Shown: positions 8,133 through 17,793, numbered from the stretch's first letter. The stretch: 19,753 nt of DNA from Cruorifilaria tuberocauda (GCA_013365365.1 JABVXU010000808.1:1-19753); one strand, 5' to 3'. Numbers and translations are program-made. The notes: generated by a model not told the origin, from the letters alone.

Positions 8133-9584
8133 CTATGAGTTATTATGCCTTTCAGTATAATCTTTAAATACACCACGATTTGAGTCAAAATACAGTCTCA
8201 CACTGCCAATTGGTCCGTTTCTTTGTTTTGCAATAATAAGCTCTGCAATGTTTCTGATTTTCTCCATCTTCTCTTGCCACTCCCTATGTTTATTACTTCC
8301 TTCACTTGGCTGCTTTCTTAGTTCATAGTACTCTTCTCTATAAAGAAACATTACTATATCCGCATCCTGTTCTATACTCCCTGAATCTCGCAAATCAGCA
8401 AGTTGTGGCTTTTTATCATCTCTCTGTTCAACAGAACGTGAGAGCTGAGACAATGCAATAATAGGAATATTCAGTTCTTTTGCAATCGCCTTTAAACCCT
8501 GAGTTACTTCTGAAATTTCTTGTACTCTATTTTCGTTACTCCTTTTGGTTGTTCCTTTAATTAATTGAAGATAATCAATAAATACCACTTTTACATTATA
8601 TAGTTGATATAGCAAACGTATTCTAGTACGAAGAGCACTAATTGATAGTGCAGGAGTATCATCTATCATAAAAGATAACTCGGATAATCTTGTACTAGCA
8701 TTAACAAATTCATGAAGTTCAAAATCACTAATCCTCCCGGTTAATGCCCTATAATAACTAACTCCTGAATCTATAGTAACTAACCTCGCAGCTAATTGCT
8801 CTGCTGACATTTCAAGCGAAAAAAATGCTACATAGTGTTGCTCATTTCCCCTCTCTTGTAAAACTTTACAAGCATTAAGCGCAATATTCAGTGCTAAAGC
8901 TGTCTTACCCATAGAAGGTCTTGCAGCTAAAATCAATAGATCAGATTTCTGTAGACCACCAAGAAGCTGATTTAAATTTTGAAGTCCAGTTGTAATGCCT
9001 AACGCTTCTGGATTATTTTTTAGTGTATTTATCCTTTCAACTACATCTTTAATTGAACTTGCAAGTTTTACATACGTTTTCTCGCTTTGTTTTTTCACCG
9101 CTAAATTGAATAGTTTAGTCATTGCCTGTTCAATTTGAATCTGCGCAGGATTCTCAATGTCATAGCTATAACTATCATCAATTATTTCTTGCCCGATCTT
9201 AATCAAGCATCTTCTTAAATAAGCATCGCGTATTATTCTAATTAAACTATAAATATCAAGTGCAATACTTGCTTTTGCTGCAAGCTTTGCAAGATATTCG
9301 ACTCCACCACACTTTGTAAATGCTTCATTATTCTCAAAAAACATTTTAAGGCTTAATTCATTAGCAACTATGCCATGTTTTCTAGTTTTTGATATCTGCG
9401 CAAAAACACTTTGATGCACTGGGTCATAAAGATTATCTGCTGCAAGCATATCTTCAACTGCATCACAAATTCTATTATCACGAATCATTGCACCAATGAG
9501 CATTTGCTCTGCTTCTAAGTTATGCGGTAATTTACATATTTCCTTGTTTATATCTCTTGAATCTATAAAGTTAGGCCGATTCAT
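8133..9584 (-). CDS. dnaB: Replicative DNA helicase DnaB
   Basis: DnaB is the hexameric 5'-3' helicase of the replication fork; it recruits the primase encoded by dnaG in this window. The N-terminal domain starts at LPHNLEAEQMLIGAM (about 19-33). The RecA-like motor has Walker A ARPSMGKT (221-228), the catalytic Glu in SLEMS (E258), Walker B VVFIDYLQL (333-341), and the conserved block SQLSRSVEQRDDKKP followed by LRDSGSIEQDAD (about 379-409). The length of 483 residues is normal; no intein interrupts the ATPase motifs. ATG 9584 is chosen over an in-frame TTG at 9602 because a GGAAA ribosome site stands 8 bases before the ATG. A TACAAT -10-like box lies upstream on the minus strand (near 9614-9619) without a good -35. 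It diverges from the tRNA-Leu gene. Confidence 0.97.
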   Translation of the reverse strand: MNRPNFIDSRDINKEICKLPHNLEAEQMLIGAMIRDNRICDAVEDMLAADNLYDPVHQSVFAQISKTRKHGIVANELSLKMFFENNEAFTKCGGVEYLAKLAAKASIALDIYSLIRIIRDAYLRRCLIKIGQEIIDDSYSYDIENPAQIQIEQAMTKLFNLAVKKQSEKTYVKLASSIKDVVERINTLKNNPEALGITTGLQNLNQLLGGLQKSDLLILAARPSMGKTALALNIALNACKVLQERGNEQHYVAFFSLEMSAEQLAARLVTIDSGVSYYRALTGRISDFELHEFVNASTRLSELSFMIDDTPALSISALRTRIRLLYQLYNVKVVFIDYLQLIKGTTKRSNENRVQEISEVTQGLKAIAKELNIPIIALSQLSRSVEQRDDKKPQLADLRDSGSIEQDADIVMFLYREEYYELRKQPSEGSNKHREWQEKMEKIRNIAELIIAKQRNGPIGSVRLYFDSNRGVFKDYTERHNNS

Positions 9585-9662
9585 TTCAAGTTTCCAGAGC
9601 AATTGGAATTATTGTATGGCATTTTATGTTTATTTGGAAGAATATAATAAAGGTGAAAAAAT

Positions 9663-9690
9663 TTGACTAATTCTGTGTTGCCTATAGCAT
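9663..9690 (+). promoter_or_regulatory. Promoter of tRNA-Leu (and RDD gene)
   Basis: The -35 box TTGACT (9663-9668, five of six consensus) and the -10 box TAGCAT (9685-9690) are 16 bases apart. Transcription would start about 5 bases before the mature tRNA 5' end at 9702, the usual arrangement for a tRNA gene. Confidence 0.5.
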
Positions 9691-9701
9691 TAGAACTTAA
9701 A

Positions 9702-9785
9702 GCTCCTGTGGTGGAATGGCAGACACAACAGACTCAAAATCTGTTGCCTATAAAGGGCATGCTGGTTCAAGTCCAGTCAGGAGCA
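9702..9785 (+). tRNA. tRNA-Leu (anticodon CAA)
   Basis: A complete type II (long variable arm) tRNA can be folded. The acceptor stem is GCTCCTG (9702-9708) with CAGGAGC (9778-9784), a perfect 7 pairs. A D-arm includes GTGGAATGGCAGACAC. The anticodon stem ACAGA/TCTGT encloses the loop CTCAAAA, so the anticodon is CAA and reads UUG leucine codons. The variable arm is TGCCTATAAAGGGCA, and the T-arm carries the GGTTCAAGTCC core. The 84-base gene ends with discriminator A; CCA is not encoded and must be added. The RDD gene starts only 24 bases downstream, so the primary transcript probably carries both. Confidence 0.96.
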
Positions 9786-9809
9786 CTCAAGATACTGAGA
9801 AATGCCATT

Positions 9810-10412
9810 ATGTTGCACAAAATTTTTAATTGTTTATTCTCTATCTTTCCTTCTTTAAATGCCATTCAAAAGGTAAAGAAAGATGAAAACGGTATATGTT
9901 ATGTAACAGGACTCAAACGCTATGTATCAATATTACTTGATTTGATTATTATTGTTTCATTCTTGCAGTTTTGCAGTCAAAACATGAATCATCTCTTTAT
10001 AAATTCAGAAGATAACAAAGTACTAAGCCAAATCTCTGCAAAATATCAAATGCAGGTGTCACTTTCTACAGAAGAAAGGGCAGTGCAGAAAAGATTTGTC
10101 AAACTATTGATCCTAAATCAAATAGCCCAGTTCGTTGCACTCTTCACTTATATCATATACATGTGGATAAAGTTTGCTGCTACACCTGGAAAATTATTAC
10201 TTGGACTCAGGGTTGTAGATGTACAGACCTTCAAGAAGGTAACGATAAAACAAGCGACGAAGAGATTTCTTTCTATATTGTTGTCATCTATACCATTACT
10301 TCTTGGCTTTTTATGGTCAAACTTTGATAAGCGATGTCAAACTTGGCATGATAAAATTGCAGGTACAGTTGTTGTTACAAACAAAAGTCTTGAGAAGAAA
10401 TCTAAAGGGTAG
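9810..10412 (+). CDS. RDD family membrane protein
   Basis: This is a 200-residue inner-membrane protein of the RDD family, whose role is mostly unknown; a few members have been linked to transport. The three residues that name the family can be placed: R37 and D44 in GLKRYVSILLDLIIIV, and D181 in the C-terminal TWHDKIAGTVVV. TPGKLLLGLRVVD (125-137) is the family's second conserved block. Hydrophobic segments fall at about 38-55, 102-120 and 153-170. The frame is open further upstream, but that part would translate the tRNA-Leu gene, so ATG 9810 is taken as the start. It is probably transcribed from the tRNA promoter. The loop between the first two membrane segments (about 56-100) is polar and shows no motif I recognise. 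Substrate or partner cannot be told from the sequence. Confidence 0.85.
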   Translation: MLHKIFNCLFSIFPSLNAIQKVKKDENGICYVTGLKRYVSILLDLIIIVSFLQFCSQNMNHLFINSEDNKVLSQISAKYQMQVSLSTEERAVQKRFVKLLILNQIAQFVALFTYIIYMWIKFAATPGKLLLGLRVVDVQTFKKVTIKQATKRFLSILLSSIPLLLGFLWSNFDKRCQTWHDKIAGTVVVTNKSLEKKSKG

Positions 10413-10415
10413 TGG

Positions 10416-10443
10416 CTTTTGTATCCATTCGGTATAGCAAAAG
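10416..10443 (+). terminator. Possible terminator after the RDD gene
   Basis: CTTTTG (10416-10421) pairs with CAAAAG (10438-10443), continued inward by TAT/ATA and CC/GG with two single-base bulges. It starts 4 bases after the RDD stop codon. No U-tract follows on the plus strand, so termination is plausible but unproven. Confidence 0.3.
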
Positions 10444-10656
10444 GTGATTATGAAGGTATTTAAAGCATACCATATTTAGGAATTACTATCCAGTAGTTCA
10501 ATTGTATATACTTTATTTAATTTTCCATACTAATTTTAGTATTAAGCGCAGAAGCGGTAAGTAAGGGAGATACCCTGGCAAAGGTTCACGTCTTTAATCA
10601 GTTTCATGTGATTACTAACACAGCTAGCAATGAAATACAGAAGCTGCCTGCTATAG

Positions 10657-10684
10657 TTTACATTTAAATTTTATTTTATATTAT
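10657..10684 (+). promoter_or_regulatory. dcd promoter candidate
   Basis: A -35 of TTTACA (10657-10662, five of six) and a -10 of TATTAT (10679-10684, five of six) are spaced by 16 bases. Transcription from about 10691 would give a leader of about 24 bases carrying the AAGGA ribosome site at 10705-10709, six bases before the dcd ATG at 10715. Confidence 0.45.
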
Positions 10685-10714
10685 TGTAAGTATTATATAA
10701 CTTTAAGGATAACC

Positions 10715-11272
10715 ATGACAGTCATGCCAGATAAATGGATAAAAGAAAAAGCTAAAAACTTTGGGATGATAAAACCTTTTGTGAGTTACAAAAGCAGTAA
10801 AGGCATCATATCTTTTGGACTGTCATCTTATGGATACGATGCAAGGATAGATAATAAATTCAAGATCTTTACTAATGTCAATTCAGCTATTGTGGACCCT
10901 AAGAACTTTTCTGAAAATAGCTTTATAGATAAGGAAACAGATGTATGCATAATTCCACCAAATGGTTTTGTACTTGCAAGTACAGTTGAATATTTTCGTA
11001 TACCAAGAAATGTACTGGTTATTTGTGTTGGTAAATCAACTTATGCAAGGTGTGGAATTATAGTAAATGTTACTCCCTTAGAACCTGGATGGGAAGGTCA
11101 CGTCACGTTGGAGTTTTCAAATACCACTCCGCTTCCTGCAAAGATTTATGCTAATGAAGGTGCATGCCAATTTGTATTTTTACATAGCAAAAGTGAGTGT
11201 GAAAAATCATATGATGATATGAAAGGGAAATATATGAAGCAGTGCGGTATTACTTTACCACTGATAAAGTGA
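10715..11272 (+). CDS. dcd: dCTP deaminase
   Basis: It deaminates dCTP to dUTP, the step that feeds dUMP and hence dTTP synthesis. The 185-residue protein has the trimeric dUTPase-fold signatures: [13 protein letters not shown] (about 33-45), the nucleotide-binding [10 protein letters not shown] (106-115, with S108 and R112 matching the substrate-binding Ser and Arg of the family), and [20 protein letters not shown] (117-136), in which E133 fits the catalytic glutamate. The sequence [15 protein letters not shown] follows. It most resembles the alphaproteobacterial monofunctional form. ATG 10715 has a good AAGGA ribosome site; a second ATG three codons on is too close to distinguish by eye. 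It is likely a single-gene transcript: it has its own promoter candidate and converges on pheT. Confidence 0.96.
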   Translation: MTVMPDKWIKEKAKNFGMIKPFVSYKSSKGIISFGLSSYGYDARIDNKFKIFTNVNSAIVDPKNFSENSFIDKETDVCIIPPNGFVLASTVEYFRIPRNVLVICVGKSTYARCGIIVNVTPLEPGWEGHVTLEFSNTTPLPAKIYANEGACQFVFLHSKSECEKSYDDMKGKYMKQCGITLPLIK

Positions 11273-11408
11273 ATTACTATAAGAGTCAGTGGAGCGGTTC
11301 TTCTTTACTCTGCTGTTGTTATTCTACAAAGATTCTTTCAGGTTATATCGTAAAGATTCATCAAGAATAATTCGGTCAACTAGATAGTACCTTTATTAAC
11401 TTAACCAG

Positions 11409-11434
11409 GTAGAGCACTTTGAAATATGCTCTAC
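11409..11434. terminator. Hairpin between convergent dcd and pheT
   Basis: GTAGAGCA (11409-11416) and TGCTCTAC (11427-11434) form a perfect 8-bp stem with a 10-base loop. It lies 20 bases beyond the pheT stop and about 137 beyond the dcd stop, where a shared terminator would be expected. No long U-tract follows. Confidence 0.4.
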
Positions 11435-11453
11435 AACTATTATCAAACAGACT

Positions 11454-13772
11454 TTAGCTATACCTTAAAACCCCTCCAGTATTTTTACACACTAGATTAA
11501 CTATAGCAGCTGATTCTTTTTGGATTTCTTCTTCAGTTAAAGTGTGAGTTGGAGAGCAAAAGGTAACTGATAATGCTATAGATAGCTTATTCGGATCCAT
11601 ATCATTTCCATGATATATATCAAATATAGAAATATCTGTAATCATCTCTGAGCTTTTTTTTACTATGTTTATTATATTACCTGTTGCTATATCTTTATTT
11701 ACAATAAATGCAAAATCTCGTTTCACACCCTGATACTTATAATCGATAAACTTTTTACTACTTGTAGGTAAATTACTGATATCTTCTAGCATCACTTCAA
11801 AACCGACAACTTTCTGCTTAATACCAAAAAAATCTAATACATTAGGATGTAACTCTCCAAAATGACCTACTATTTTACCTTTGAAGGAAAAAGTACCTGA
11901 CTTTCCTGGGTGATAGTACTCCTTCCCTGCTTTTTCTATAGTTAAGCTATCACAGTTAACGTTGAAAAACTCTAAAGCCCTCACGAGGTCAGCTTTTACA
12001 TCAAAAATATCCACCTTTCTGTTAGAACTATAATGGTTTCGCGGTAAGTCATTTCCTAGCTTGATTTCACTTAAAACATGCTTAGTTTGGTTTAGACTAT
12101 CATAAATAGGTCCAATTTCAAAAATTGCAAGATCAGACACACCATAAGCAATATTATCTGCAGCAACTTGTAACAAATTTGGTATGATACTTGGCCTCAT
12201 TATATTAAAGTTGCTGTTAAATGGGTTGTTGATATAAAACAACTTATCTAAGTAACCAAATCTTTCAGCTATTGATTTACTCATAAATGACCAAGTAAGA
12301 ACTTCGTAGGATCCTCTACTTGTCATTAGACTACGCAAACCATCTTGTATATTTGTTTCTACTGTACCATTACCTATTAGTGGCTCCTCTTTTATCTTAT
12401 CATAGCCATATATTCTCACTACTTCTTCAACTAAATCAGCAGACATAGCAATATCTGATCTCCAGCTTGGTACTTGTACATCCCAACTATTCTCACTTCT
12501 TTTATCAATACTGAAACCTAGTCTTGTTAAGATATCAAATATCTCATCATGTGACGCAGATACACCTCCAAGTTTGTTCACATCATGATAATTAAAGTCT
12601 ACTTTAGCATCAACTTTGCTTAAACTTCCAGCAGACACTATACTTAACACCTCTCCACCACACAAATCTAAAATCATCTTAGTTACAAGGCTTAATCCAT
12701 CAAATTTACGGTCAACTAAGCGCGCAAATCTGTAACTTGAGTACGTAGAGATACCCAGTTGCCTTGAAGATTTAATGATAGAAATAGGCTCAAACCAAGA
12801 AGACTCTAAGAAGATATCGGTGGTCTTAAGAGTACATTTACTATACTCACCACATATAACCCCAGCAATTGCATGAGTATTTTTGTTATCAGCAACAACA
12901 CTTATATCTTTATTTAATAAATATTCCTTACCGTTTAAATCAGTAAATTTTTCTTCACTGTTTGCCTTGCGTACTATAAGCTCTCCTTCTATTTTTTCTG
13001 CATCATACACATTTACTGGACAGCCAAAAGATATCATAACATAGTTAGTAATATCAACTATTGTAGAAATAGAAGGTATCCCTATCGATTGTAGCCTATC
13101 TTTTAGCCATTTTGGACTTTCTTTATTTTTTACGTTTGCAATATATACTCCACTAATGAAACTCTCCCCATCAGTAACTTTGACATGTATAGAAGAATCC
13201 ATCTTTCTTAAAGAAGTCAGAAAATGAGATTTATTTTGAATTTTAATGCTGTTTGTTGTAGTAATGTCAAAGTTAGCAAAGGTCTTTAATGTTCCAATTC
13301 CAGTTGCTGCCAAATCACGTGCTATTCCATAAACGCTTAGGCAATCTCCACGATTTGGAGTAACACTTATATTAATCACAGGACTGTAATTGGAAAATTT
13401 ATCTCTTACTTTAGAACCATCAGAAAGCTTGATTATTGACATATCCTGTACTTTTACAGGTTTGGTTATAAAATCACTTTCTTGCAAACTACCAAAAGAT
13501 ACAAGTATAGTTCCTATATCTCCTCCAACATTTTTCGCTTCGCAAGCTACTTCAAGAACTTTGCTGCCATCATCCACTTTATATGATTTTAATTTATCAG
13601 TATTTAGATAAGGCCAGTTTTCTAGTGACTTCTTAATAGCAAATTCAGCCAACTTATGGTTATCAATAACATCTTCTACCTCTAGTCCTATATAAGTTAG
13701 TTTATCAATAATTTCTTCTAAACTAGCACTGGTTTCTAAATGTTCTAGCAGCCAAGATAAAGTAAATCTCAT
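11454..13772 (-). CDS. pheT: Phenylalanyl-tRNA synthetase beta subunit
   Basis: This is the large subunit of the (alpha-beta)2 enzyme; the beta chain binds tRNA and edits Tyr-tRNA-Phe, while the alpha chain (pheS) holds the aminoacylation site. The 772 residues show the family order: N-terminal [13 protein letters not shown] (2-14), an EMAP-like tRNA-binding domain (about 40-125), [18 protein letters not shown] (136-153), the B3/B4 editing module including [14 protein letters not shown]5 with the [14 protein letters not shown] segment, a catalytic-like core, and the C-terminal FDX-ACB anticodon-binding domain (about 678-770) starting at [10 protein letters not shown]. The tRNA-binding domain is poorly conserved: the usual HPNADKL and CGAxN motifs read YLNTDKL and CEAKN. 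pheS is not adjacent, unlike most bacteria. The carboxypeptidase gene lies 212 bases upstream on the same strand. ATG 13772 lacks an evident ribosome site. Confidence 0.96.
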   Translation of the reverse strand: MRFTLSWLLEHLETSASLEEIIDKLTYIGLEVEDVIDNHKLAEFAIKKSLENWPYLNTDKLKSYKVDDGSKVLEVACEAKNVGGDIGTILVSFGSLQESDFITKPVKVQDMSIIKLSDGSKVRDKFSNYSPVINISVTPNRGDCLSVYGIARDLAATGIGTLKTFANFDITTTNSIKIQNKSHFLTSLRKMDSSIHVKVTDGESFISGVYIANVKNKESPKWLKDRLQSIGIPSISTIVDITNYVMISFGCPVNVYDAEKIEGELIVRKANSEEKFTDLNGKEYLLNKDISVVADNKNTHAIAGVICGEYSKCTLKTTDIFLESSWFEPISIIKSSRQLGISTYSSYRFARLVDRKFDGLSLVTKMILDLCGGEVLSIVSAGSLSKVDAKVDFNYHDVNKLGGVSASHDEIFDILTRLGFSIDKRSENSWDVQVPSWRSDIAMSADLVEEVVRIYGYDKIKEEPLIGNGTVETNIQDGLRSLMTSRGSYEVLTWSFMSKSIAERFGYLDKLFYINNPFNSNFNIMRPSIIPNLLQVAADNIAYGVSDLAIFEIGPIYDSLNQTKHVLSEIKLGNDLPRNHYSSNRKVDIFDVKADLVRALEFFNVNCDSLTIEKAGKEYYHPGKSGTFSFKGKIVGHFGELHPNVLDFFGIKQKVVGFEVMLEDISNLPTSSKKFIDYKYQGVKRDFAFIVNKDIATGNIINIVKKSSEMITDISIFDIYHGNDMDPNKLSIALSVTFCSPTHTLTEEEIQKESAAIVNLVCKNTGGVLRYS

Positions 13773-13984
13773 TGATTTAAACTAAATAAAAAGGAATAAA
13801 AAAAGTTATTGTAATATAAAATATAGGATTTTAAAATCTGTAATTCTTGATTCTTTTCCTAATCTAGGATTAGATATTCAATAAGACATATCTTTCTAAA
13901 TTCTTCAATGAAGGAAATTAATCAAGAGAAGTGAAATAAATGATATTTTCAATGATACTTAAAACAAGCTTTTTTATTTAAATT

Positions 13985-15097
13985 TTAAAATAATATTCTA
14001 AAGAACTTTTCTATATAATTTAATTCCTGTACATCATTTACTGCATAAAGTGGCACGGTCCGTTGCTTGATACCTGGTATTTGTATAAAAATCTTACCCA
14101 TCTCTTGTCCTTTTTTGATCGGTGCAAGTACCATATCTCTATACTCAATGTGAACTTTAATTTGATCATATAAATTATGATTATATGTTATAACAACATC
14201 GTTTGCAACTGTGACTGGTACTCTTTTGCTTTTCCCATATAGAACATTTACTTCCTCAACTACATCATCTTTAGTGAATATTTTTTTAGTATAAAAATGA
14301 TCTAAAGAGTATCGGATCAGCCTTTTTGCTTCCTCTATTCTCTCTTCTCCAGTACTTAGACCGTTTACGACAACAAAAACTCTCCTACCATTTCGTTTTG
14401 CAGATGCTACAATTCCATATGCACCAGCACTCGTGTAACCTGTTTTTAATCCGTCAACCCCAATACCATGAAAAAGTAGAAGATTTTCATTTCTTTGTGA
14501 AATATTGTTGTATGTCAGATATTGCTCAGAAAATAAATCATAATACTCAGGAAAATCAGTGAGGATCCTTTTCGCCAGTACTACCAAGTCTTTTGCACTC
14601 ATAAAGTGATCTTCGTCTGGCCAGCCACTTGAATTAACAAAATGACTATTATTTAGAGCAAGTTTTTGCGCTATTTCATTCATTTCAATCACAAAATTCT
14701 CCTCTGATCCAGAAATGCCTTCTGCTAATGTTATACAAGCATCATTGCCTGAAACTACTATAATTCCTTCGAGGAGTTTTCTTACTGTGACAAACTGACC
14801 TTCTCTTAAAAACATGGAAGAGCCTTTTCTTGACCATGCTTTTTTGCTTACTCGAAATTTGTCTTCCATGTTTATTATTCCAGCCTTTAAACAGTCAAAA
14901 GCTATATATAAAGTCATTAATTTGCTCATTGAAGACGGTGCCATCTTTTCATCAGAGTTATGCTCAAAAATGAATGAATTCGAAGATAAATCTAGAATAA
15001 CAGCTTGCTTTGCTTTAGTTCTAAATTGATATGAATATGAAAAAAAAGGGAACGAAAAAACCAGTAGTAAGATTACCAATTTACTTAGCATATCCAT
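13985..15097 (-). CDS. D-alanyl-D-alanine carboxypeptidase (low-molecular-mass PBP)
   Basis: A periplasmic serine peptidase of the S11 family (DacA/DacF type) that trims the terminal D-Ala from peptidoglycan stem peptides. The 370-residue protein begins with a signal peptide (hydrophobic 5-20, cleavage probably near 22). All three catalytic motifs are intact: SxxK at 56-59 (SMSK), SGN at 116-118 (VVSGNDA) and KTG at 218-220 (DGLKTGYTSAG). A C-terminal beta-rich PBP5-type domain spans about 270-355, and the last 15 residues (ending KFFRILF) may be the amphipathic membrane anchor typical of the group. ATG 15097 and ATG 15091 are both possible starts. TATACT boxes lie upstream (near 15110-15130). 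It is followed by pheT after 212 bases on the same strand. Anaplasmataceae keep only part of the wall pathway, which makes an intact enzyme here notable. Confidence 0.94.
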   Translation of the reverse strand: MDMLSKLVILLLVFSFPFFSYSYQFRTKAKQAVILDLSSNSFIFEHNSDEKMAPSSMSKLMTLYIAFDCLKAGIINMEDKFRVSKKAWSRKGSSMFLREGQFVTVRKLLEGIIVVSGNDACITLAEGISGSEENFVIEMNEIAQKLALNNSHFVNSSGWPDEDHFMSAKDLVVLAKRILTDFPEYYDLFSEQYLTYNNISQRNENLLLFHGIGVDGLKTGYTSAGAYGIVASAKRNGRRVFVVVNGLSTGEERIEEAKRLIRYSLDHFYTKKIFTKDDVVEEVNVLYGKSKRVPVTVANDVVITYNHNLYDQIKVHIEYRDMVLAPIKKGQEMGKIFIQIPGIKQRTVPLYAVNDVQELNYIEKFFRILF

Positions 15098-16366
15098 AAT
15101 TTAAGCTTTAAGTATACTTAAGAGTATAATTATGAAGAGACATTACAATGAAATTAAGATAAAACTTCCACACATAAAATGTAACTTGCTAGCACTAACG
15201 CATAAAACTAGCTAAAACATTTTAAAATGCAGAAGTTATGAATGTAAAATAAAAAAGTGCCCTTACTGCATCCAGTCCTGTACTGTAGGAGAAGTTAAAT
15301 GAATAACTTAGTTCAAGTGAGCAACTCTAAATAGATAAAAATTCAAATAGCAATGCTGCCTTGGAGCTACATGGCAATAGTGGATTTTACATATCACATA
15401 TGGTATATAACATACATACAGTATTCACCAGCATAGGCTCTGCTATGATAACTACTCATGTAATTAAAACAGACTAAAGCTTTAAAGAACACACTAGGAA
15501 TTTAATTATGAAGCTAATGAAGCCAATACAAAATTACAAGAAATAAATCCATTAAAACAAAGTGGATATGAAACATTCTCTGCTAAAACGAATTAGCATC
15601 AGCAAACCTATATGAAAAAGATTCTAGATTCTTAAGAGAGACTCGATAAAGAATTTTTAGAGTTCTTAAGGAATTAAGAAAGTTCTGTTGTAAGTTGATA
15701 CTACCAATAAGAGTGCTATTTTTTAGGGACATTATAAGCAAATTAGTTCAAGATAAAGAAAGTCTAAAAAAGAAATTGAAGCTAGCGTAGGAATCTCCGT
15801 GTTTTACTCCTAAAGCTAGTGTACTTCAGGTACCTATTTAATGTTGTATAATTTGAACATCCAGAACAAGCTTACAATGTTAAAATACAGAATCAGGTAG
15901 AGCTATAATAATCTCTGGATAAACCTGCGCAAATTGATCACATTATAAGAATAACAGTACTAGTGAAAAAAGTTTTTACTTTATCACTTATTAAATTATT
16001 AAAGCTAATAAAAATAAAAGAGATTAGCTTCCAAACATAACTGAAACATCCTTAAAGGATAAGATGAAATCAGTGAAAAGACACTAGAAAACGTAATATC
16101 AGAAAGATATAATGATCAAGATAGCATACAAAAGTTAAATAGATTAGATTGGTTAGGAAAAGAATTCATTACCTAGGAATAAAAAGTAAAGTTAGGTCAT
16201 ATGAGACAAAAATTGAAGTATCAGGTGATATTGGCTAATAGTATTAAAACACTATACTCTATATTAGATTTACAATCTATCAGTTAGTGAATTAAAGGAC
16301 TAAAGGAAATACCAGCATATAACAGATGATACTTAGATTTTAGATTATGGAAGCAAATATAAAAAC
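15098..16366. other. 1.27-kb spacer between carboxypeptidase gene and rmuC
   Basis: There is no intact gene on either strand. The left part (15098-15480) shows only short hairpins such as AGTTA/TAACT near 15294-15310. The right part (about 15480-16360) is listed separately as a possible decayed gene. The carboxypeptidase promoter should lie at the left end. Confidence 0.6.
15480..16360 (+). pseudogene. Possible decayed gene, function unknown
   Basis: The plus strand is purine-rich and A-rich here, as coding strands in this genome are, and it reads as a series of protein-like pieces broken by stops and frame changes. The frame beginning at 15501 gives NYEANEANTKLQEINPLKQS and more up to a stop at 15591. 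A second frame (from 15587) gives NELASANLYEKDSRFLRETR, then after one stop a 47-codon piece ending at 15789. The first frame resumes at 15852 (FEHPEQAYNVKIQNQVEL). A third frame (16063-16176) gives 37 codons including LNRLDWLGKEF and continues, with stops, to about 16360. I recognise no family. Open stretches of this length can arise by chance in one of six frames, so the call rests on their order on one strand and on the purine bias. Confidence 0.3.
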
Positions 16367-17779
16367 CTAATCTACTTTCAGTTCATCAGCATGTAAGTTT
16401 TGTGGTAAAAACTCGAGTTCCTTTGCTTGGTTTAATTCTTTATTTTTTGTATGTATACCAAGCTTGTTAAATTTCCGAGCAATAGGAAGCACTCTTGCTT
16501 CAAGCGTACCGATAGTTCTATTATAAGAATCAACAGTACTTTTTAGGCTTCTACGTAAATTATCAAAATTTTCACCCATTGTAGAGATACGTTCATATAA
16601 AATACGACCAAGATCACTGATTTTTTTTGAATTTTCAGCTATTATTTCTTGCTTCCACCCGTAAGCTATTGCTTTCAATAGTGCAATTAAAGTAATTGGT
16701 GTTGCAATAATCACTTTTTTTTCCACTCCAATCTCTATTAAAGCAGGTTCATATTCTAATGCTGCACTAAAAACCCCCTCACCTGTCAAGAAAAGTATTA
16801 CAAGCTCTGGCGTATTCTCAAACTGATTCCAATACTCTTTTTTACTCAGATCACTTATATGTTTTTTTACTGCTAAAGAATGATTTTTTAATTTCTCCTT
16901 TTGTACCTGCAAATCATTTTGTGAGATAGCATCCAGGTAAGAATCAAGTGGTACTTTAGCATCTATTATTATTTGTCTTCCAGATGGCATCTTGACTATT
17001 AAATCAGGACGCAATAAATTAACTTCATTTTTATCAACTACTGAAGGCTGGGTAAAAAAATCACAGTATTCAACCATTCCAGCCATCTCTACCACTCTTT
17101 TTAACTGTATTTCACCCCATTTCCCTTTAGTGTGAGGCTTGCCTAAAGCATTAGCAAGACTATAAGTTTGGTTTATTAATACTCCAACTTGATCTTTTAA
17201 GCTTCTATAAGCTCCTATTCTTTCCTTCTCCAGCTCACGTATTTCGCTATCAAACTTTTCCAATCTTTCTTTTATTGGAGCTACAGCTTCATTAATTGTT
17301 TTCTGCCTTTTTTCAAGATCATTTTCTGTTTCCTTTAACTTGCTATTAATTACTTCCTTTGCTAGGTTTAGAAAATTATTACTATTCTCCTGTAAAGCAT
17401 CAATGGATAACACTTTAAAAGTATTTGTAAGCCTCTCCTCTGCTTTCTTTAATAGCTCTATTTCTCTTTTCTTCTCTTCACGTTCTTTTTGCAAGGTTAC
17501 TACGAGTTCTATATTACTAACTTTTAAATTTACTATTTCTTCATCTTTACTCAGTAAAGTCTGTTTTATCTCTTGAAGTTCAAGCTCCAACTTATATAAA
17601 TTACCTTTAAGATTTTCTACATTTATCTTTTCTTCACTTAATTCTTTGTTCTTTTTATTGCTGATATGGTAAAATACTAATAAGAAGAAAAAGTTTAATC
17701 CAAAAAATATGTAAACAGAAATCATCAAGCACAAGAAGACCTTACTTATAATGCTACACAATTTTTGGATAAAAAACAT
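16367..17779 (-). CDS. rmuC: RmuC family DNA recombination-limiting protein
   Basis: RmuC proteins are predicted nucleases with a membrane anchor; in E. coli the gene limits recombination-associated inversion at short inverted repeats. The 470 residues show one N-terminal membrane segment (about 14-38), a long coiled coil (about 42-190, rich in K, E and L), then the RmuC core. The core begins at [18 protein letters not shown] (about 209-226) and carries the restriction-nuclease-like residues D259, D273 and K275 in RPDL ... [13 protein letters not shown]. It is followed by [17 protein letters not shown] and the conserved [14 protein letters not shown] segment. The C-terminal ~40 residues are variable. 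ATG 17779 gives a natural start, though there is no clear ribosome site. It is probably transcribed alone; a palindrome flanked by two TATAAT boxes lies just upstream. Spacers of more than 1 kb lie on both sides. Confidence 0.94.
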   Translation of the reverse strand: MFFIQKLCSIISKVFLCLMISVYIFFGLNFFFLLVFYHISNKKNKELSEEKINVENLKGNLYKLELELQEIKQTLLSKDEEIVNLKVSNIELVVTLQKEREEKKREIELLKKAEERLTNTFKVLSIDALQENSNNFLNLAKEVINSKLKETENDLEKRQKTINEAVAPIKERLEKFDSEIRELEKERIGAYRSLKDQVGVLINQTYSLANALGKPHTKGKWGEIQLKRVVEMAGMVEYCDFFTQPSVVDKNEVNLLRPDLIVKMPSGRQIIIDAKVPLDSYLDAISQNDLQVQKEKLKNHSLAVKKHISDLSKKEYWNQFENTPELVILFLTGEGVFSAALEYEPALIEIGVEKKVIIATPITLIALLKAIAYGWKQEIIAENSKKISDLGRILYERISTMGENFDNLRRSLKSTVDSYNRTIGTLEARVLPIARKFNKLGIHTKNKELNQAKELEFLPQNLHADELKVD

Positions 17780-17793
17780 TTAAAAAGTGCTTT

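Larger units (their letters stand above)
10413..10714. other. Spacer between RDD gene and dcd
   Basis: About 300 bases without a gene. It holds the bulged hairpin at 10416-10443, a short hairpin ATACTAA/TTAGTAT at 10527-10542 and the dcd promoter near its right end. A slightly GC-richer patch at 10543-10600 (AAGCGCAGAAGCGG onward) has no feature I recognise. Confidence 0.55.

Noticed and set aside
9663..9809. N-terminal extension of the RDD gene frame starting with TTG at 9663
   Set aside because: It would translate straight through the tRNA-Leu gene and includes its promoter; ATG 9810 is the sensible start.
10543..10620. Structured RNA (SRP RNA, 6S or riboswitch) in the GC-richer patch before dcd
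   Set aside because: The conserved SRP tetraloop region and other family cores are missing, and no stable long stem could be drawn.
14326..15029. Plus-strand open frames opposite the carboxypeptidase gene
   Set aside because: They are antisense to intact signal-peptide and catalytic-motif coding sequence and have no start signals or recognisable domains.
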